Below are positions 43,493-53,153 of a stretch of 55,213 nt of DNA, piece after piece (positions within the stretch are counted from its first letter, which is position 1; every line of letters starts with the position of its first letter). The notes below the pieces were generated by a model. That model had not been told where the DNA came from. It saw nothing but the letters and a program-made list of their open reading frames with translations, and ran no database searches. This DNA comes from OMG group bacterium. Its GTDB lineage: Bacteria > Pseudomonadota > Gammaproteobacteria > Pseudomonadales > Azotimanducaceae. The translations under genes were made by a program, and so were the position numbers. The stretch spans positions 1-55,213 of the forward strand of contig JAAXGW010000023.1 of the NCBI GenBank assembly GCA_012267385.1. Direction: 5' to 3'.

Positions 43493-46400
43493 CTATTTGG
43501 GGTGTTCCCACTGTGCGAATGCTTGTTCCAAACGCTGAGGAGACAGTTTAGTCCTAGTCTTTAATTCCTGGCAGAATAGCGACAGTCGATACTCTTGGAT
43601 TAAGTGAAATAATCCGTCTACATAGGGGTGTTGACGCGGGACGCCAAGCGAAGCTAGTCGTTCCTGCCAACGTGCTACTTCTCTAGTTGCAAGTAAATCC
43701 TTTTTAAGTTTCCCCGAGAGCCGATCTAACCGAGTTTTGACCCCTTGAAGGTACCGAGGTAAATCAGGCATGCGTTCACTGGAAAATGAAAATGGAAAGT
43801 CCGAATCAAAGAGGCTATAGAGTTGTTGTCTGATGTCTTCGCGAGATTCTCGAAATACTGGTTTCTCTAAAGACTCTACTCGAAGCATCAAGTGATGTCG
43901 CATCGACAATGCGTTCGACACTAGATCCATCAGGTGTAGAGCATTGGGAATGAAACGTTGACGGTTAATTTCGATAACTTGCTGAAACTCTTCTTCACTT
44001 TCAGGCACCGGTGAACGAGGAAAAAATGTGTCACGCGCTGCTGTCAAAAAAAGCAACTGTCGAAAGTCATGAAGATTCCCAAGATTCGACGAGTACAACT
44101 GTAGTGCACGGTCATTATTGAACTGAGACGATAAGTAACTTATCGTATCGCGCTCCTGTATAAGTGCTAGCCGACACATCCCTCTTAGTGATCTTTGGTA
44201 TTGGTCTCGTTCATCGAAACCTACCTGTATGTCAACGCAGTCGCCGCGATCCACAAGCACAGGGAAAAGCACGATCGCTCCCGATGAGCTCTCTGCTGTA
44301 ATTGTGCGAGATAAGCCAGATTGTGGAAATGTTGTCAATCCTTGCTGCTCAAACTGCGCCTTGAATGAATCATCGAAATGATTCTCAAGAAGGTGTTGAA
44401 CGTGTTGCCGCACTTCAGCCAAGTTTCTGCCCTGTGCGATCACTTTTTGCTCTTGATCAATAATTTGAACATTCATTATCAGATGTTTTGATACGTCATC
44501 CAAACTCCACACAGAAGTAGCAATTTCCACATGAAACAAAGCTCGTATTCTTTGCGACAACACTTCTGCGAGACGGCCGACTCGATATTGACTGTCCTGT
44601 AATAGAAGAGGTACAAGTTCATTGACCTTATCGGGTATGGGAGCTAGTTGCTTTCGAAACTGTTTAGGAAGTCCGCGCAATAATTCAATGCACTTTTCTT
44701 CAAAGAATCCTGGAACGATCCATTCCAAACTCGATTGTTGGAGCTTTGGTAAATCCGCGAGTGGTACGCGAATCGACACTCCATCGTCATCCCGACCGGG
44801 ACCAAATTTGTACCGCAGCACAAAACAAACCGAGTTGATTTCTAGTTCCGCGGGATATGCATGTTCAGGAATGGAATAGTTGGGAAGATGCATGAATTCT
44901 TCTCGTTGAATAAGCAAAGCATTGCGTTGTTTTGCACCCGCAGTGCGATACCATCGAATGAATGACATTCGATCACAAACTTCATCGGGAACTTTTTTAC
45001 GATATAGTTCGACAACACCATCTTCGCCTAAGACAATATCTGTTCGTCGCTCCTTCGATTGTGTTTCCAGCAGTGATTCTCGAAGTTCGAAATTTGTACT
45101 AACTTCCTGAATTTCAATGTTGGCTTGATCGCGGACCAGTGCGTGGGTCAAGAACAGTTCTCGAGCTGCGTTGCGATCGTAGTCTTTGAGTCTAACGCAG
45201 CGATTTTGAACAATGGGTAAACCGTACATTGAAATGTCTAAGTAAGTGCGACTATCGTTTTTGGTTGAATCCCAATAATGATCGTGCACCCGTGAATTCA
45301 CAAACGAGCGAGCGAAGGGCTCAATCCATGTTGGTTTGATTCCGGCTAGACCACGTGCATAGACCCTAGAAGTTTCAACAATTGTTGCTGCAACCACCCA
45401 CTTCGGTTTGCGCTTTGCGATGACAGAGCCTGGAAACAAAGAAAACTTGAGATTTCGAGCACCCTGATAAGAAGAATCATCTAAGCGAAGTCCTAGAAAA
45501 CTCAACGACCCACTCAATATGGATTTGTGGACCCTGTCGAAGCTTGCTACCTTCTCGTTGATATTCATTCGCAAGCGTTTGCATGTTAAAACAAGCTGTC
45601 TATGTAAAGCGCGCCATTCCAAGTATCGTTGCGTGGAGACAAAATGTCGCTCAAGAACCCGTTTAAGCTGACTCCATGAATGGTCTTCCCGAAGTCCTTC
45701 TATCCATTCCCACAAATTGAGGTACGACAAAAAGTCCGATTTGGGATGACGGAATTGTTGGTGTGCATTATCCGCAGCTTGTTGCTGTTCCAATGGTCGG
45801 AGAAATGGTTCTTGTACTGCTAACGCCGAAACAATGACTAGTAGTTCCTTCAGAGCGTTCTGTTGATTCGCTTCGATTAACATTCGCGCGAGTCTAGGAT
45901 CGACAGGAATTTGCACCATTTGTCTACCCAGATCGGTAATCTGATCTTGTTGTAAAGCTCCTAATTCTTGCAATAGTCTCTTCGCCGCGGCGACGGCTCG
46001 GTCGTCCGGACGATTAATAAAGGGAAATGTATCAATCTCACCAAATCCGAAGACCGTCATTTGCAACACGACTGCGGCAAGATTAGTCCGCATAATTTCT
46101 GGATCCGTGAATTCTTCCCTGGACAAGTAGTCCTCTTCTGAGAACAACCGAAAACACACTCCTGGAGCTAGACGACCACATCTGCCAGCTCGCTGATTCG
46201 CACTCGCTTGGGATATTGCTTCGATAGGCAATCTCTGAATTCGAGAGCGCACGCTAAAGCGGCTAATCCTCGCCTGCCCCAAATCAATTACATATCGAAT
46301 ATTTGGTACAGTGAGACTGGTTTCCGCGACGTTGGTCGCAAGTAAGATGCGTCGTTTTGATGATGTCGAAAAAATCTTTCTTTGCTCAGTTGCAGGTAAT

Positions 46401-47320
46401 CGAGCATATAGAGGAAGCACCTCAAACTGATTACCAAATTGCTTTCTGAACCAGTGTGCCCAATTAAAAATTTCTCGTTCGCCAGGTAGAAAAACTAAGA
46501 CGTCTTGTACTTTGCTGGTGGGTTCCGCTTGAATTTCTTTGAGGCAGTCAATCATTACTCCCTCAGCGTCGTCTTCAACCGGTTTGTACCTCGTCTCAAT
46601 TGGATAGGATCTACCCTCTGCCACAAAAACAGGTGCGCTGTCGAAGAACGAAGAGAATGCTTGGACATCGATTGTGGCACTGGTAACAATTACACGTAAA
46701 TCGGTACGTTTTTCTAATAGATGCTTTAGATAGCCAAGTAAGAAATCTATGTTTAAGCTACGTTCGTGTGCTTCATCGACAATTATCGTATCGTAGTCGT
46801 ACAATGACCGATCGCGCCGGACTTCGGTTAACAATAACCCGTCAGTCATTACTTTAACGAGCGTGTTCGGGCTCACTCTGTCTTCAAACCGAACGGCAAA
46901 TCCAACTTTTTCACCCACGCTAGTATTGAGCTGCTGAGCAAGTCGGTCTGCAACACTGCGAGCAGCTAAACGACGTGGTTGTGTGTGGCAAATCATTCCT
47001 CGAATACCGAGACCGGCTTTCAAACATGCCATGGGAAGCTGCGTAGTCTTTCCCGATCCGGTTTGGCCTGCTACTAGTATGACTCGATGCTTCTTTAGTG
47101 CTCCAACGACTTCTGGTAAGACCGAGCAAATTGGAAGGTCAGATTGATACTGAATTTGGGGTACCAGAGTCTTCCGTCGAGCTAACTCACGAGCACTATC
47201 TGACAAAAGAGTCAGAGTTTTTTGATTGGTTTCACCGCGTCGACGTGCTCGGCGCAGCACAGGAGTATCTCTTGAGAGAATTCGATCAACTGAAAAGTCT
47301 TGGATCCTAGGACGTCGCAT
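43493..47320 (-). CDS. hrpA: ATP-dependent RNA helicase HrpA
   Basis: The 1275-residue DEAH-box helicase resolves ribosome collisions in E. coli. Motifs: VAGQTGSGKTTQLPMA (Walker A), IIVDEAHERSLNIDFLL (DEAH), VTSATID (III), and QRAGRCGRLAPG (VI). The helicase-associated and OB-type regions and the long DUF3418-type C-terminus follow (about residues 620-1275). It is close to the family length. It is monocistronic, about 70 bases after the next upstream gene's promoter region. Confidence 0.96.
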   Translation of the reverse strand: MRRPRIQDFSVDRILSRDTPVLRRARRRGETNQKTLTLLSDSARELARRKTLVPQIQYQSDLPICSVLPEVVGALKKHRVILVAGQTGSGKTTQLPMACLKAGLGIRGMICHTQPRRLAARSVADRLAQQLNTSVGEKVGFAVRFEDRVSPNTLVKVMTDGLLLTEVRRDRSLYDYDTIIVDEAHERSLNIDFLLGYLKHLLEKRTDLRVIVTSATIDVQAFSSFFDSAPVFVAEGRSYPIETRYKPVEDDAEGVMIDCLKEIQAEPTSKVQDVLVFLPGEREIFNWAHWFRKQFGNQFEVLPLYARLPATEQRKIFSTSSKRRILLATNVAETSLTVPNIRYVIDLGQARISRFSVRSRIQRLPIEAISQASANQRAGRCGRLAPGVCFRLFSEEDYLSREEFTDPEIMRTNLAAVVLQMTVFGFGEIDTFPFINRPDDRAVAAAKRLLQELGALQQDQITDLGRQMVQIPVDPRLARMLIEANQQNALKELLVIVSALAVQEPFLRPLEQQQAADNAHQQFRHPKSDFLSYLNLWEWIEGLREDHSWSQLKRVLERHFVSTQRYLEWRALHRQLVLTCKRLRMNINEKVASFDRVHKSILSGSLSFLGLRLDDSSYQGARNLKFSLFPGSVIAKRKPKWVVAATIVETSRVYARGLAGIKPTWIEPFARSFVNSRVHDHYWDSTKNDSRTYLDISMYGLPIVQNRCVRLKDYDRNAARELFLTHALVRDQANIEIQEVSTNFELRESLLETQSKERRTDIVLGEDGVVELYRKKVPDEVCDRMSFIRWYRTAGAKQRNALLIQREEFMHLPNYSIPEHAYPAELEINSVCFVLRYKFGPGRDDDGVSIRVPLADLPKLQQSSLEWIVPGFFEEKCIELLRGLPKQFRKQLAPIPDKVNELVPLLLQDSQYRVGRLAEVLSQRIRALFHVEIATSVWSLDDVSKHLIMNVQIIDQEQKVIAQGRNLAEVRQHVQHLLENHFDDSFKAQFEQQGLTTFPQSGLSRTITAESSSGAIVLFPVLVDRGDCVDIQVGFDERDQYQRSLRGMCRLALIQERDTISYLSSQFNNDRALQLYSSNLGNLHDFRQLLFLTAARDTFFPRSPVPESEEEFQQVIEINRQRFIPNALHLMDLVSNALSMRHHLMLRVESLEKPVFRESREDIRQQLYSLFDSDFPFSFSSERMPDLPRYLQGVKTRLDRLSGKLKKDLLATREVARWQERLASLGVPRQHPYVDGLFHLIQEYRLSLFCQELKTRTKLSPQRLEQAFAQWEHPK

Positions 47321-47388
47321 TAGAAATCAAGAGTGTAATCCAACCGAAGCACTTTAAATACAAACCGTATTCAGTCTAAAGTCTTAAA

Positions 47389-47715
47389 CTAAATCGACTT
47401 CTTTTTCGAACTTGCAGCCCTGCGCAGCAACAATATAGCCAAGAACACCAATCCAATACAAAGAGTTCCTAATAAACCAAATGCAGTTGCACCGGCTGGA
47501 TCTTGATCCGCTTCAAGAAACGTTTGGTAGAAGAATACCACAAACAGAGGGGCAAAAAAACCATCTTCGAATTCCCACGGCCACAATGCCCAAAAGCTCC
47601 CCACTGAGATCACGAAGTAAGCGAGTAGTTTAATTCGTTTCAGCGCAAGATACACTAAACACGCTAAAACCCCAGCGGCAACTACTGCTACCAACCAAGC
47701 TAGGTTATAAGACAT
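47389..47715 (-). CDS. Small membrane protein, unknown
   Basis: The 108-residue protein has about four hydrophobic helices (LAWLVAVVAAGVLACLVYLA, LAYFVISVGSFWALW, FFAPLFVVFFYQTF, TAFGLLGTLCIGLVFLAILL) and a basic C-terminus RRAASSKKKS. It lies 16 bases downstream of ycgN on the same strand and is probably co-transcribed. No family is recognised. Confidence 0.75.
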   Translation of the reverse strand: MSYNLAWLVAVVAAGVLACLVYLALKRIKLLAYFVISVGSFWALWPWEFEDGFFAPLFVVFFYQTFLEADQDPAGATAFGLLGTLCIGLVFLAILLLRRAASSKKKSI

Positions 47716-47731
47716 TTTCCTTTAAGTACGA

Positions 47732-48190
47732 TTACTCATCAGAACTTTTTACCCACTTAATAACCTGCGTTGCAAGATCATCGGGGTGGATGTCTCGTTC
47801 CGATATGGTTCGATTCGCTACCGAAACGCCTAAGTCTCTCATCTTCTGAGAGTCTCCAGCGATCAATGGATGCCAGTCATACAAGGCTTTACCGTTAGCA
47901 ATTAACCGATATGCGCATGTATCAGGCAACCAATAAAGTGAATCCACATTACTGGGTGAGATTTCAACGCAATCTGGTACTAAGGTATGCCGACTGTCAT
48001 AAAAAAGACAGCGACAGGTGTCCGTGTCAAGTAATTTGCATACAACTGGGGTCATGATGTATTTTGAGCTGCCTGCTACTTTAAATTTCAACTGGCAACA
48101 CTGTGCACATCTATCGCACAGACTCTCCCACTCTTCCTCACTCATTTCGGTCAACTTCTTGGTCTGCCAAAATGGTTCAGTTGACGCCAT
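47732..48190 (-). CDS. ycgN: YcgN/UPF0260-family cysteine-cluster protein
   Basis: The 152-residue protein has the CxxCxxxCC-type cluster (LCDRCAQCCQLK), a second pair (KLLDTDTCRCLFYDSR) and the family block LYWLPDTCAYRLIANGKALYDWHPLIAG, very like E. coli YcgN. The cysteines probably bind metal, but no function is proven. It is 12 bases from rnd and part of the recR-rnd-ycgN run. Confidence 0.92.
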   Translation of the reverse strand: MASTEPFWQTKKLTEMSEEEWESLCDRCAQCCQLKFKVAGSSKYIMTPVVCKLLDTDTCRCLFYDSRHTLVPDCVEISPSNVDSLYWLPDTCAYRLIANGKALYDWHPLIAGDSQKMRDLGVSVANRTISERDIHPDDLATQVIKWVKSSDE

Positions 48191-48202
48191 GCTTCTTCCC
48201 GA

Positions 48203-49333
48203 CTACGAGTTCAAAATCTCTCGGAGCTCGGTGCCAATTACTTTTTCTCGCCAAGCTCCGAAGGATGGTGGAAATCTGCGATGTTCGTCGTAATGAGAAA
48301 TCCAATTACTGATCTGGTTACTACGACCGAGAGTTTCCAATGCTAACTGAATTGAATCTGATTTTTTAGCCACCAGTTGTTTTATGGGTTCTTTAGTACG
48401 ATGGAATAATTCCCTTTTATGGGCTGTTTGCTTGTGCGCAAGTCTAAAGTGTATATCGTTGCAGTTGAAGTTCCCTTTTTTAATTTTTTTAATCAAGCGA
48501 TGCAAACTTTTACCAAATCCGTGAAAGTATTGTTTAAAAAAATCGATCCCTTCATGGTGGTGCTCTACAGCTATTTTGATCTCTTTCTGCGTTAATACTC
48601 GTTCTCGAGGAAGATTGCGTGACCGTGCTGTTCGCTCGCGCCACTCAAGCAGACCAAAGTAGATCTTTAGCTCCATCGCATTCCAGTCAATCTGAGCAGG
48701 AATCGCCGTTAAATCCGATAGGGCAAACTCATACACTGGTTGGAAATAGTGTTGCATCTCTTCCAGAAACCATGAGAACCGACCCATTTTCTTAAGAAGA
48801 GATCGAATTTGATCCCAAAGCGATAAGAGAAATCGAACATCGTCACATGCGTACTTAATCTGTGTAGGTGAAAGCGGTCGCTTCCTCCAATCACTCTGAG
48901 TCATCTTCTTGTTTTGTTCCAAAGGATGATCTAGGTAGCGTTCTACGAGAGAGGAGTAGTTCAATGCTGCGTCGGTGGAAACGAAAGCATGCGCGAGCTG
49001 AACGTCAACGAGATTGGGTAACTCTGCTCCAAAGATGAGATGAAGAAGTTCTAAGTCTTCTCTTGGTGCGTGAGTTACTTTTACCCGGTCTTCTGAAAAG
49101 AGTGCTGATTCCAAACTAGTTAGATCTAGCGGCGCAAGTAAGTCCACGATGTGCGCACTAGTAGAAGTAGATAGTTGAAGGATACATGGTCTTGGAAAAA
49201 ATGTTCGACGACGGTGAAACTCCGTATCCAACCCAATGACGTCATCAAGTTCAGATACAACCCGATCTAAGTCTTTCTGTCTCTCGATAACCGATTCTTC
49301 AGTCTTCAATTGGGATTCGGCCGCGTAATGCAT
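48203..49333 (-). CDS. rnd: Ribonuclease D
   Basis: RNase D trims tRNA 3' ends. The 376-residue protein has the DEDD nuclease: VIGLDTEFHRRRTFFP (D, E), VTHAPREDLELLHL (D) and KYACDDVRFLLSLW (YxxxD). Two HRDC domains follow, in the second half. The ATG at 49333 lies inside the 3' end of recR, overlapping it by 35 bases, so translation may be coupled. Confidence 0.94.
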   Translation of the reverse strand: MHYAAESQLKTEESVIERQKDLDRVVSELDDVIGLDTEFHRRRTFFPRPCILQLSTSTSAHIVDLLAPLDLTSLESALFSEDRVKVTHAPREDLELLHLIFGAELPNLVDVQLAHAFVSTDAALNYSSLVERYLDHPLEQNKKMTQSDWRKRPLSPTQIKYACDDVRFLLSLWDQIRSLLKKMGRFSWFLEEMQHYFQPVYEFALSDLTAIPAQIDWNAMELKIYFGLLEWRERTARSRNLPRERVLTQKEIKIAVEHHHEGIDFFKQYFHGFGKSLHRLIKKIKKGNFNCNDIHFRLAHKQTAHKRELFHRTKEPIKQLVAKKSDSIQLALETLGRSNQISNWISHYDEHRRFPPSFGAWREKVIGTELREILNS

Positions 49334-49898
49334 GATTGATTGTGTTCACGTCGGTGTAGGAAAGCTCACCACCTGCTGGTACTCCATGAGCGATTCGAGT
49401 GACTCGAAGGCTTTTTATATCGAACATACTGGCGATATAGTGAGCCGTAGCTTCCCCTTCGGCGGATGTACCCGTCGCGACGATCAATTCCTCAACTGAA
49501 TCTGCTAGTACTCGTTCGTACAGAGTTGATAACCCAAGTTCATTTGGTCCGACACCATCGATGGGGGACAGATGACCGTGCAGGACAAAGTATCTTCCGG
49601 AAAAACTTCCAGAACTCTCAATTGCATACGCGTCTCCTGGAGTCTCAACAACGCAAATCAACGATGAGTCTCGTTTCGGACTAGCACACAATGCACAAAC
49701 CGGTTCTTCTGATACATTGCGACAACGAGAGCATTCCCTAACCTTCGACACGGATTCATGAAGTGCATCAGCCAGTTCCTGTCCTGCAGTTCTATCTTTG
49801 TGTACAAGGAATAGTGCGATTCTGGTTGCCGTCTTCGGTCCGACCCCAGGTAATATCTGCAGAGCTTGAACGAGGCGCCCTATGAGGGAACTAAACAT
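49299..49898 (-). CDS. recR: Recombination mediator RecR
   Basis: RecR with RecO loads RecA onto gaps. The 199-residue protein has the helix-hairpin-helix (LQILPGVGPKTATRIALFL), the four-Cys zinc site (CSRCRNVSEEPVCALC), and the Toprim domain (ICVVETPGDAYAIE). It follows dnaX, but the ybaB gene usually between them is missing: only 66 bases separate the two. Confidence 0.96.
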   Translation of the reverse strand: MFSSLIGRLVQALQILPGVGPKTATRIALFLVHKDRTAGQELADALHESVSKVRECSRCRNVSEEPVCALCASPKRDSSLICVVETPGDAYAIESSGSFSGRYFVLHGHLSPIDGVGPNELGLSTLYERVLADSVEELIVATGTSAEGEATAHYIASMFDIKSLRVTRIAHGVPAGGELSYTDVNTINHALRGRIPIED

Positions 49899-49964
49899 CT
49901 ACCTAATAAAATTTCCAATCTCTATCGTTAGAACGAACCACTATGCTCGAGATTGACCCATGCG

Positions 49965-51350
49965 CTAAGTGCGTTTGATGTCGACTATGTGCGCATCAAA
50001 ATTTTCAATGAGTGACGAGACAATAGGGTTTTTTAGTGCGACCTCTCGATCTACATTATTATCGTTTGAGACCGGTGACTTTTGTTGGGTATCGTCACCG
50101 GTATCTGGAGTTCTGGTTGATTGGACCGCGTTCATATTCGTTTGGGAATCTACGTTTTCTGTTTTTGATACCTGCTTCGACTCACTAGAAGCCAGCTTGG
50201 ATTTTGCTTCATTGCCGCGTCCAGAACCCACACCGTGCGCAGACTGTTCATTCTTTTCGGATGATGGTTCTGAAGTAATGCTAGTAACCGGTTCAAAGTC
50301 CAACAAGCGAACGAGCGTCATCTCAAAACCGATCTTGTGGTCTGGGGCGTACTTTAAATCGCGCATGCCAACCACTAAGATTTGGTAAGCTATTTGAAGC
50401 CACTCGGCAGAAAATTTTCCGACGAATGGTTGTAACTGTTCCGTGTCAGCCTGTCCTACAATCTGTGCTAAGGCAAGCTCGTGTATCGTGCGCTGCAGAT
50501 TCTCAAGTAAGTCGGTGAAGCTGACTGCTTGTCTAGACAGCTGGTTTACAAATGCCAAGGTCGCACTGCGATCGCCCTTAACCAGCATATTCAAAATCTC
50601 CACGACTTCGTCTGTGCGTACTGTTCCCAACATTTCCGCTACGCTATCAATTGCGATGCTACCACCTCCATGAGATATAGCTTGGTCAGTCAATGAAAGC
50701 GCATCTCGCATGCTCCCTTGGGCTGATCTCGCTAGCAACTGTAATGAATCTTCATCAAACTTTATGTCTTCGTGAGTAAGAATAGCTTCGAGTTGTTCTT
50801 TTATTACATCGGGTTCGATGTTGCGCAAATGAAACTGAAGACAACGGGAGAGTACGGTAAGTGGAACTTTCTTTGGATCGGTTGTCGCGAAGATGAACTT
50901 CACGTGGTTCGGTGGTTCTTCCAGAGTCTTTAATAAAGCATTGAAACTTGCAGTTGACAGCATGTGGACTTCGTCAATGAGGTAAACTTTAAACCTGCCT
51001 ACAGTCGGTGAGTAGTGGACATTTTCAAGCAGTTTGCGCATGTCGTCGACACCAGTTCTAGACGCCGCATCTACTTCATACATGTCGGGGTAGTTCCCAC
51101 TCTGAAAACCCTCGCATGCGATACAATCACTACAAGGCGTTGACGAGATTTTTGCCTCACAGTTAAGACAATTAGCAAAAATTCGCGCTAATGTTGTCTT
51201 ACCAACACCACGGGTGCCAGAAAACAAATAAGCATGATGCAATCGATCAAAATCTAATGCATTGACGAGTGCTCTTACAGTATGATCTTGTCCCCGTACC
51301 TCGTGAAAATCTCGAGGACGATATTTCCTCGCTAGTACTACGTAAGCCAT
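49965..51350 (-). CDS. dnaX: DNA polymerase III clamp-loader subunit DnaX (short)
   Basis: The 461-residue protein has the AAA+ clamp-loader: FSGTRGVGKTTLARIFANCLNC (P-loop around GVGKTT), the zinc Cys set (CEAKISSTPCSDCIAC), IDEVHMLSTASFNALLKTLEE, and domain III to about residue 360. A Ser/Thr/Asn-rich linker then ends in NPIVSSLIENFDAHIVD, which resembles the final block of tau. E. coli gamma has 431 residues and tau 643. The tau-specific region here is therefore much reduced. The start is 12 bases from the divergent phosphodiesterase gene. Confidence 0.93.
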   Translation of the reverse strand: MAYVVLARKYRPRDFHEVRGQDHTVRALVNALDFDRLHHAYLFSGTRGVGKTTLARIFANCLNCEAKISSTPCSDCIACEGFQSGNYPDMYEVDAASRTGVDDMRKLLENVHYSPTVGRFKVYLIDEVHMLSTASFNALLKTLEEPPNHVKFIFATTDPKKVPLTVLSRCLQFHLRNIEPDVIKEQLEAILTHEDIKFDEDSLQLLARSAQGSMRDALSLTDQAISHGGGSIAIDSVAEMLGTVRTDEVVEILNMLVKGDRSATLAFVNQLSRQAVSFTDLLENLQRTIHELALAQIVGQADTEQLQPFVGKFSAEWLQIAYQILVVGMRDLKYAPDHKIGFEMTLVRLLDFEPVTSITSEPSSEKNEQSAHGVGSGRGNEAKSKLASSESKQVSKTENVDSQTNMNAVQSTRTPDTGDDTQQKSPVSNDNNVDREVALKNPIVSSLIENFDAHIVDIKRT

Positions 51351-51362
51351 CTACAAAATTTT

Positions 51363-52088
51363 ATGTTAATTAGAAGACTGAAAGATGAGGGAGTGACGCA
51401 ACCTTTCTACATTATCGGGCATCGTGGTGCACCAGCTCTAGCTCCCGAGAATACGCTTCCGTCATTTGCACGCGCGATCGTGGAAAGAGTAGATGGAATT
51501 GAGTTAGATGTACACAAGATCGACCGGCACTTGGTCGTCATACACGATAGGTCAGTTGATCGAACAAGTAACGGTACAGGGGCACTTCATGAGCTTTCCT
51601 TCGAGGCACTTCGTCAACTGGATTTTGGAAACGGAGCGACCATTCCTACTCTTGTGGAAGTCATTGAGACTACTCCGTCAAGCATCCTAATTAATGTAGA
51701 ACTGAAAGGTCAACACACTGGTCAGGCTGTAGCACAGTTATTATCCCACTACCCAACGCATAGATTTATGGTTTCGTCATTTGATAGACGCGAAATCGTC
51801 CACTTCACTAAGGAATTTGGTACCCAGAGCAATACCGAAGTCGCATTACTTGGTGTTCGATTAACTGCTAAATTGATGGACGAAGCCAGACAACTCGATG
51901 TGAAAACACTGAACGTCTCCACCAAATTCCTAAAAGCAAAGCAACTCAGCCTAGCACTTCAAAACGGTTTTAGGATTAATGTCTACACCGTAAATGACGT
52001 GACTCGCGCGAGGCAATTGCGAGATGTTGGAGTCGCTGGAGTCTTCACCGACGATCCAGCAGAGCTAAAGGTCTTACAGGACGAGTAG
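51363..52088 (+). CDS. Cytoplasmic glycerophosphodiester phosphodiesterase
   Basis: It hydrolyses glycerophosphodiesters to glycerol-3-phosphate and an alcohol. The 241-residue TIM barrel shows IIGHRGAPALAPENTLPSF, GIELDVHKIDRHLVVIHD and RTSNGTG, with the catalytic His pair and acidic ligands, and INVELKG later. It has no signal peptide, so it is a UgpQ-type cytoplasmic enzyme. The ATG has no clear ribosome site; a GTG at 51393 is an alternative start. Confidence 0.92.
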   Translation: MLIRRLKDEGVTQPFYIIGHRGAPALAPENTLPSFARAIVERVDGIELDVHKIDRHLVVIHDRSVDRTSNGTGALHELSFEALRQLDFGNGATIPTLVEVIETTPSSILINVELKGQHTGQAVAQLLSHYPTHRFMVSSFDRREIVHFTKEFGTQSNTEVALLGVRLTAKLMDEARQLDVKTLNVSTKFLKAKQLSLALQNGFRINVYTVNDVTRARQLRDVGVAGVFTDDPAELKVLQDE

Positions 52089-52111
52089 ACTAGAAACCAA
52101 TGCACTTCGTG

Positions 52112-52133
52112 AGCACTGTCCCATAGTGCTTTC
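52112..52133 (+). terminator. Weak hairpin after the phosphodiesterase gene
   Basis: AGCACT-GTCCCAT-AGTGCT is a 6-bp hairpin followed by TTCCATTT, 24 bases past the stop. It could be a weak terminator. Confidence 0.35.
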
Positions 52134-52256
52134 CATTTGGGCTGCGAATCGTGCTTGGTCAGCTTAATTTTTTAAGGTTTTTGAGAGTTCCGACGTTTGG
52201 TTCAATGAAAAATTGTTGCGGACCCCGAGCTTGCGAAATACAGTCGACTCGTCAAA

Positions 52257-52273
52257 CCAAAAAATTTTTTTGG
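52257..52273. terminator. A/T palindrome between convergent transcripts
   Basis: CCAAAAAATTTTTTTGG can pair with itself and gives a T-run on both strands. It lies between the phosphodiesterase gene and the end of the psp operon, so it may act as a bidirectional terminator. Confidence 0.35.
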
Positions 52274-52300
52274 GTATCAGTATGGAGCTAACTCTTGATT

Positions 52301-52792
52301 CTACGAATCTAAAGCACGAAACTCTTCATCGAGACGGAATCGGCCAGACGTAATATAGTGCTCCATACGAGTGAGTTTTTTCTCCATTTGAGCGATGTCT
52401 CTTTTTACCAGTCCCATGCGAAAAATCATACTGCTCTTCCCAGTTGAGTCGCTGAATTCGTCAACGGTACGTCTATAGCCTTTTCTCGTTCGGGAATATC
52501 GTCGGCGTGATCGACGATAGCGGCCATGAACCGGAGTCATTTCTTCCTCATCGTACGGTTTCTTATCCATCACAAAAATCGCAACAATATAGGCAGGTAT
52601 AACAATCCAAGCTATACAGACCACACCAACAACAGTTAGAGCGCGAACAATCCACGGTTCAATACCAAGGTAGTCGGAGATGCCAGTACAGACACCAAAT
52701 AACGGTCCATGTTCTGGGTCACGGTACAGTCTTCGAATGGGCCGTTCTTCAAATTCTTCTTTGGCTTGGCTATAGTTCTTTCTGTTGTTCAT
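52301..52792 (-). CDS. pspC: Phage-shock protein C
   Basis: PspC is the membrane activator that relieves PspA inhibition of PspF. The 163-residue protein has the PspC domain (RLYRDPEHGPLFGVCTGISD, YLGIEPWIVRALTVV) with one membrane helix pair and a basic Tyr/Arg-rich stretch, then a coiled-coil end. It is the last gene of pspABC. Confidence 0.93.
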   Translation of the reverse strand: MNNRKNYSQAKEEFEERPIRRLYRDPEHGPLFGVCTGISDYLGIEPWIVRALTVVGVVCIAWIVIPAYIVAIFVMDKKPYDEEEMTPVHGRYRRSRRRYSRTRKGYRRTVDEFSDSTGKSSMIFRMGLVKRDIAQMEKKLTRMEHYITSGRFRLDEEFRALDS

Positions 52793-52863
52793 TGTGTGTT
52801 AGCGTTAGAGCCTAGTTAAGGTGGTAGACGAAGTTGATGACAACAAGCTTATGTGTCTGCTCT

Positions 52864-53130
52864 TCATTCTCTCTCCGTTTGTGTTCGCCGCCACCTTGGA
52901 GCGGTGTGATCCAAAATCTTTTCTAGAGTATCGACTCGTTCAGAAAGCTCTTCAGCGTGGTCTTCCAGCCGCTGAAGCTCTTCACGATCCTCTCGAGCCA
53001 GTATTCGGTGAGCACGTTTAGAACGAGAATAGTGTAGGATCAACCATAGTGGTATGCATATTACTATGAAAAGAATCGCACAAACGAGGCCGAAACTGAA
53101 TATCACACCGAAGAAACTATCTACGTACAT
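52864..53130 (-). CDS. pspB: Phage-shock protein B
   Basis: The 88-residue protein has an N-terminal membrane helix (FSFGLVCAILFIVICIPLWL), a basic patch (HYSRSKRAHRILARED) and a Leu-heptad coiled coil (LQRLEDHAEELSERVDTLEKI), as in PspB. With PspC it senses envelope damage. It lies 23 bases after pspA. Confidence 0.9.
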   Translation of the reverse strand: MYVDSFFGVIFSFGLVCAILFIVICIPLWLILHYSRSKRAHRILAREDREELQRLEDHAEELSERVDTLEKILDHTAPRWRRTQTERE

Positions 53131-53153
53131 GATGAATCCTTATATTCGATGAT

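Noticed and set aside
50028-50034. AAAAAAC run on the minus strand near the end of dnaX as a frameshift site
   Set aside because: The E. coli-type A6G signal with stem-loop is not present and the in-frame tail already resembles the DnaX C-terminus.
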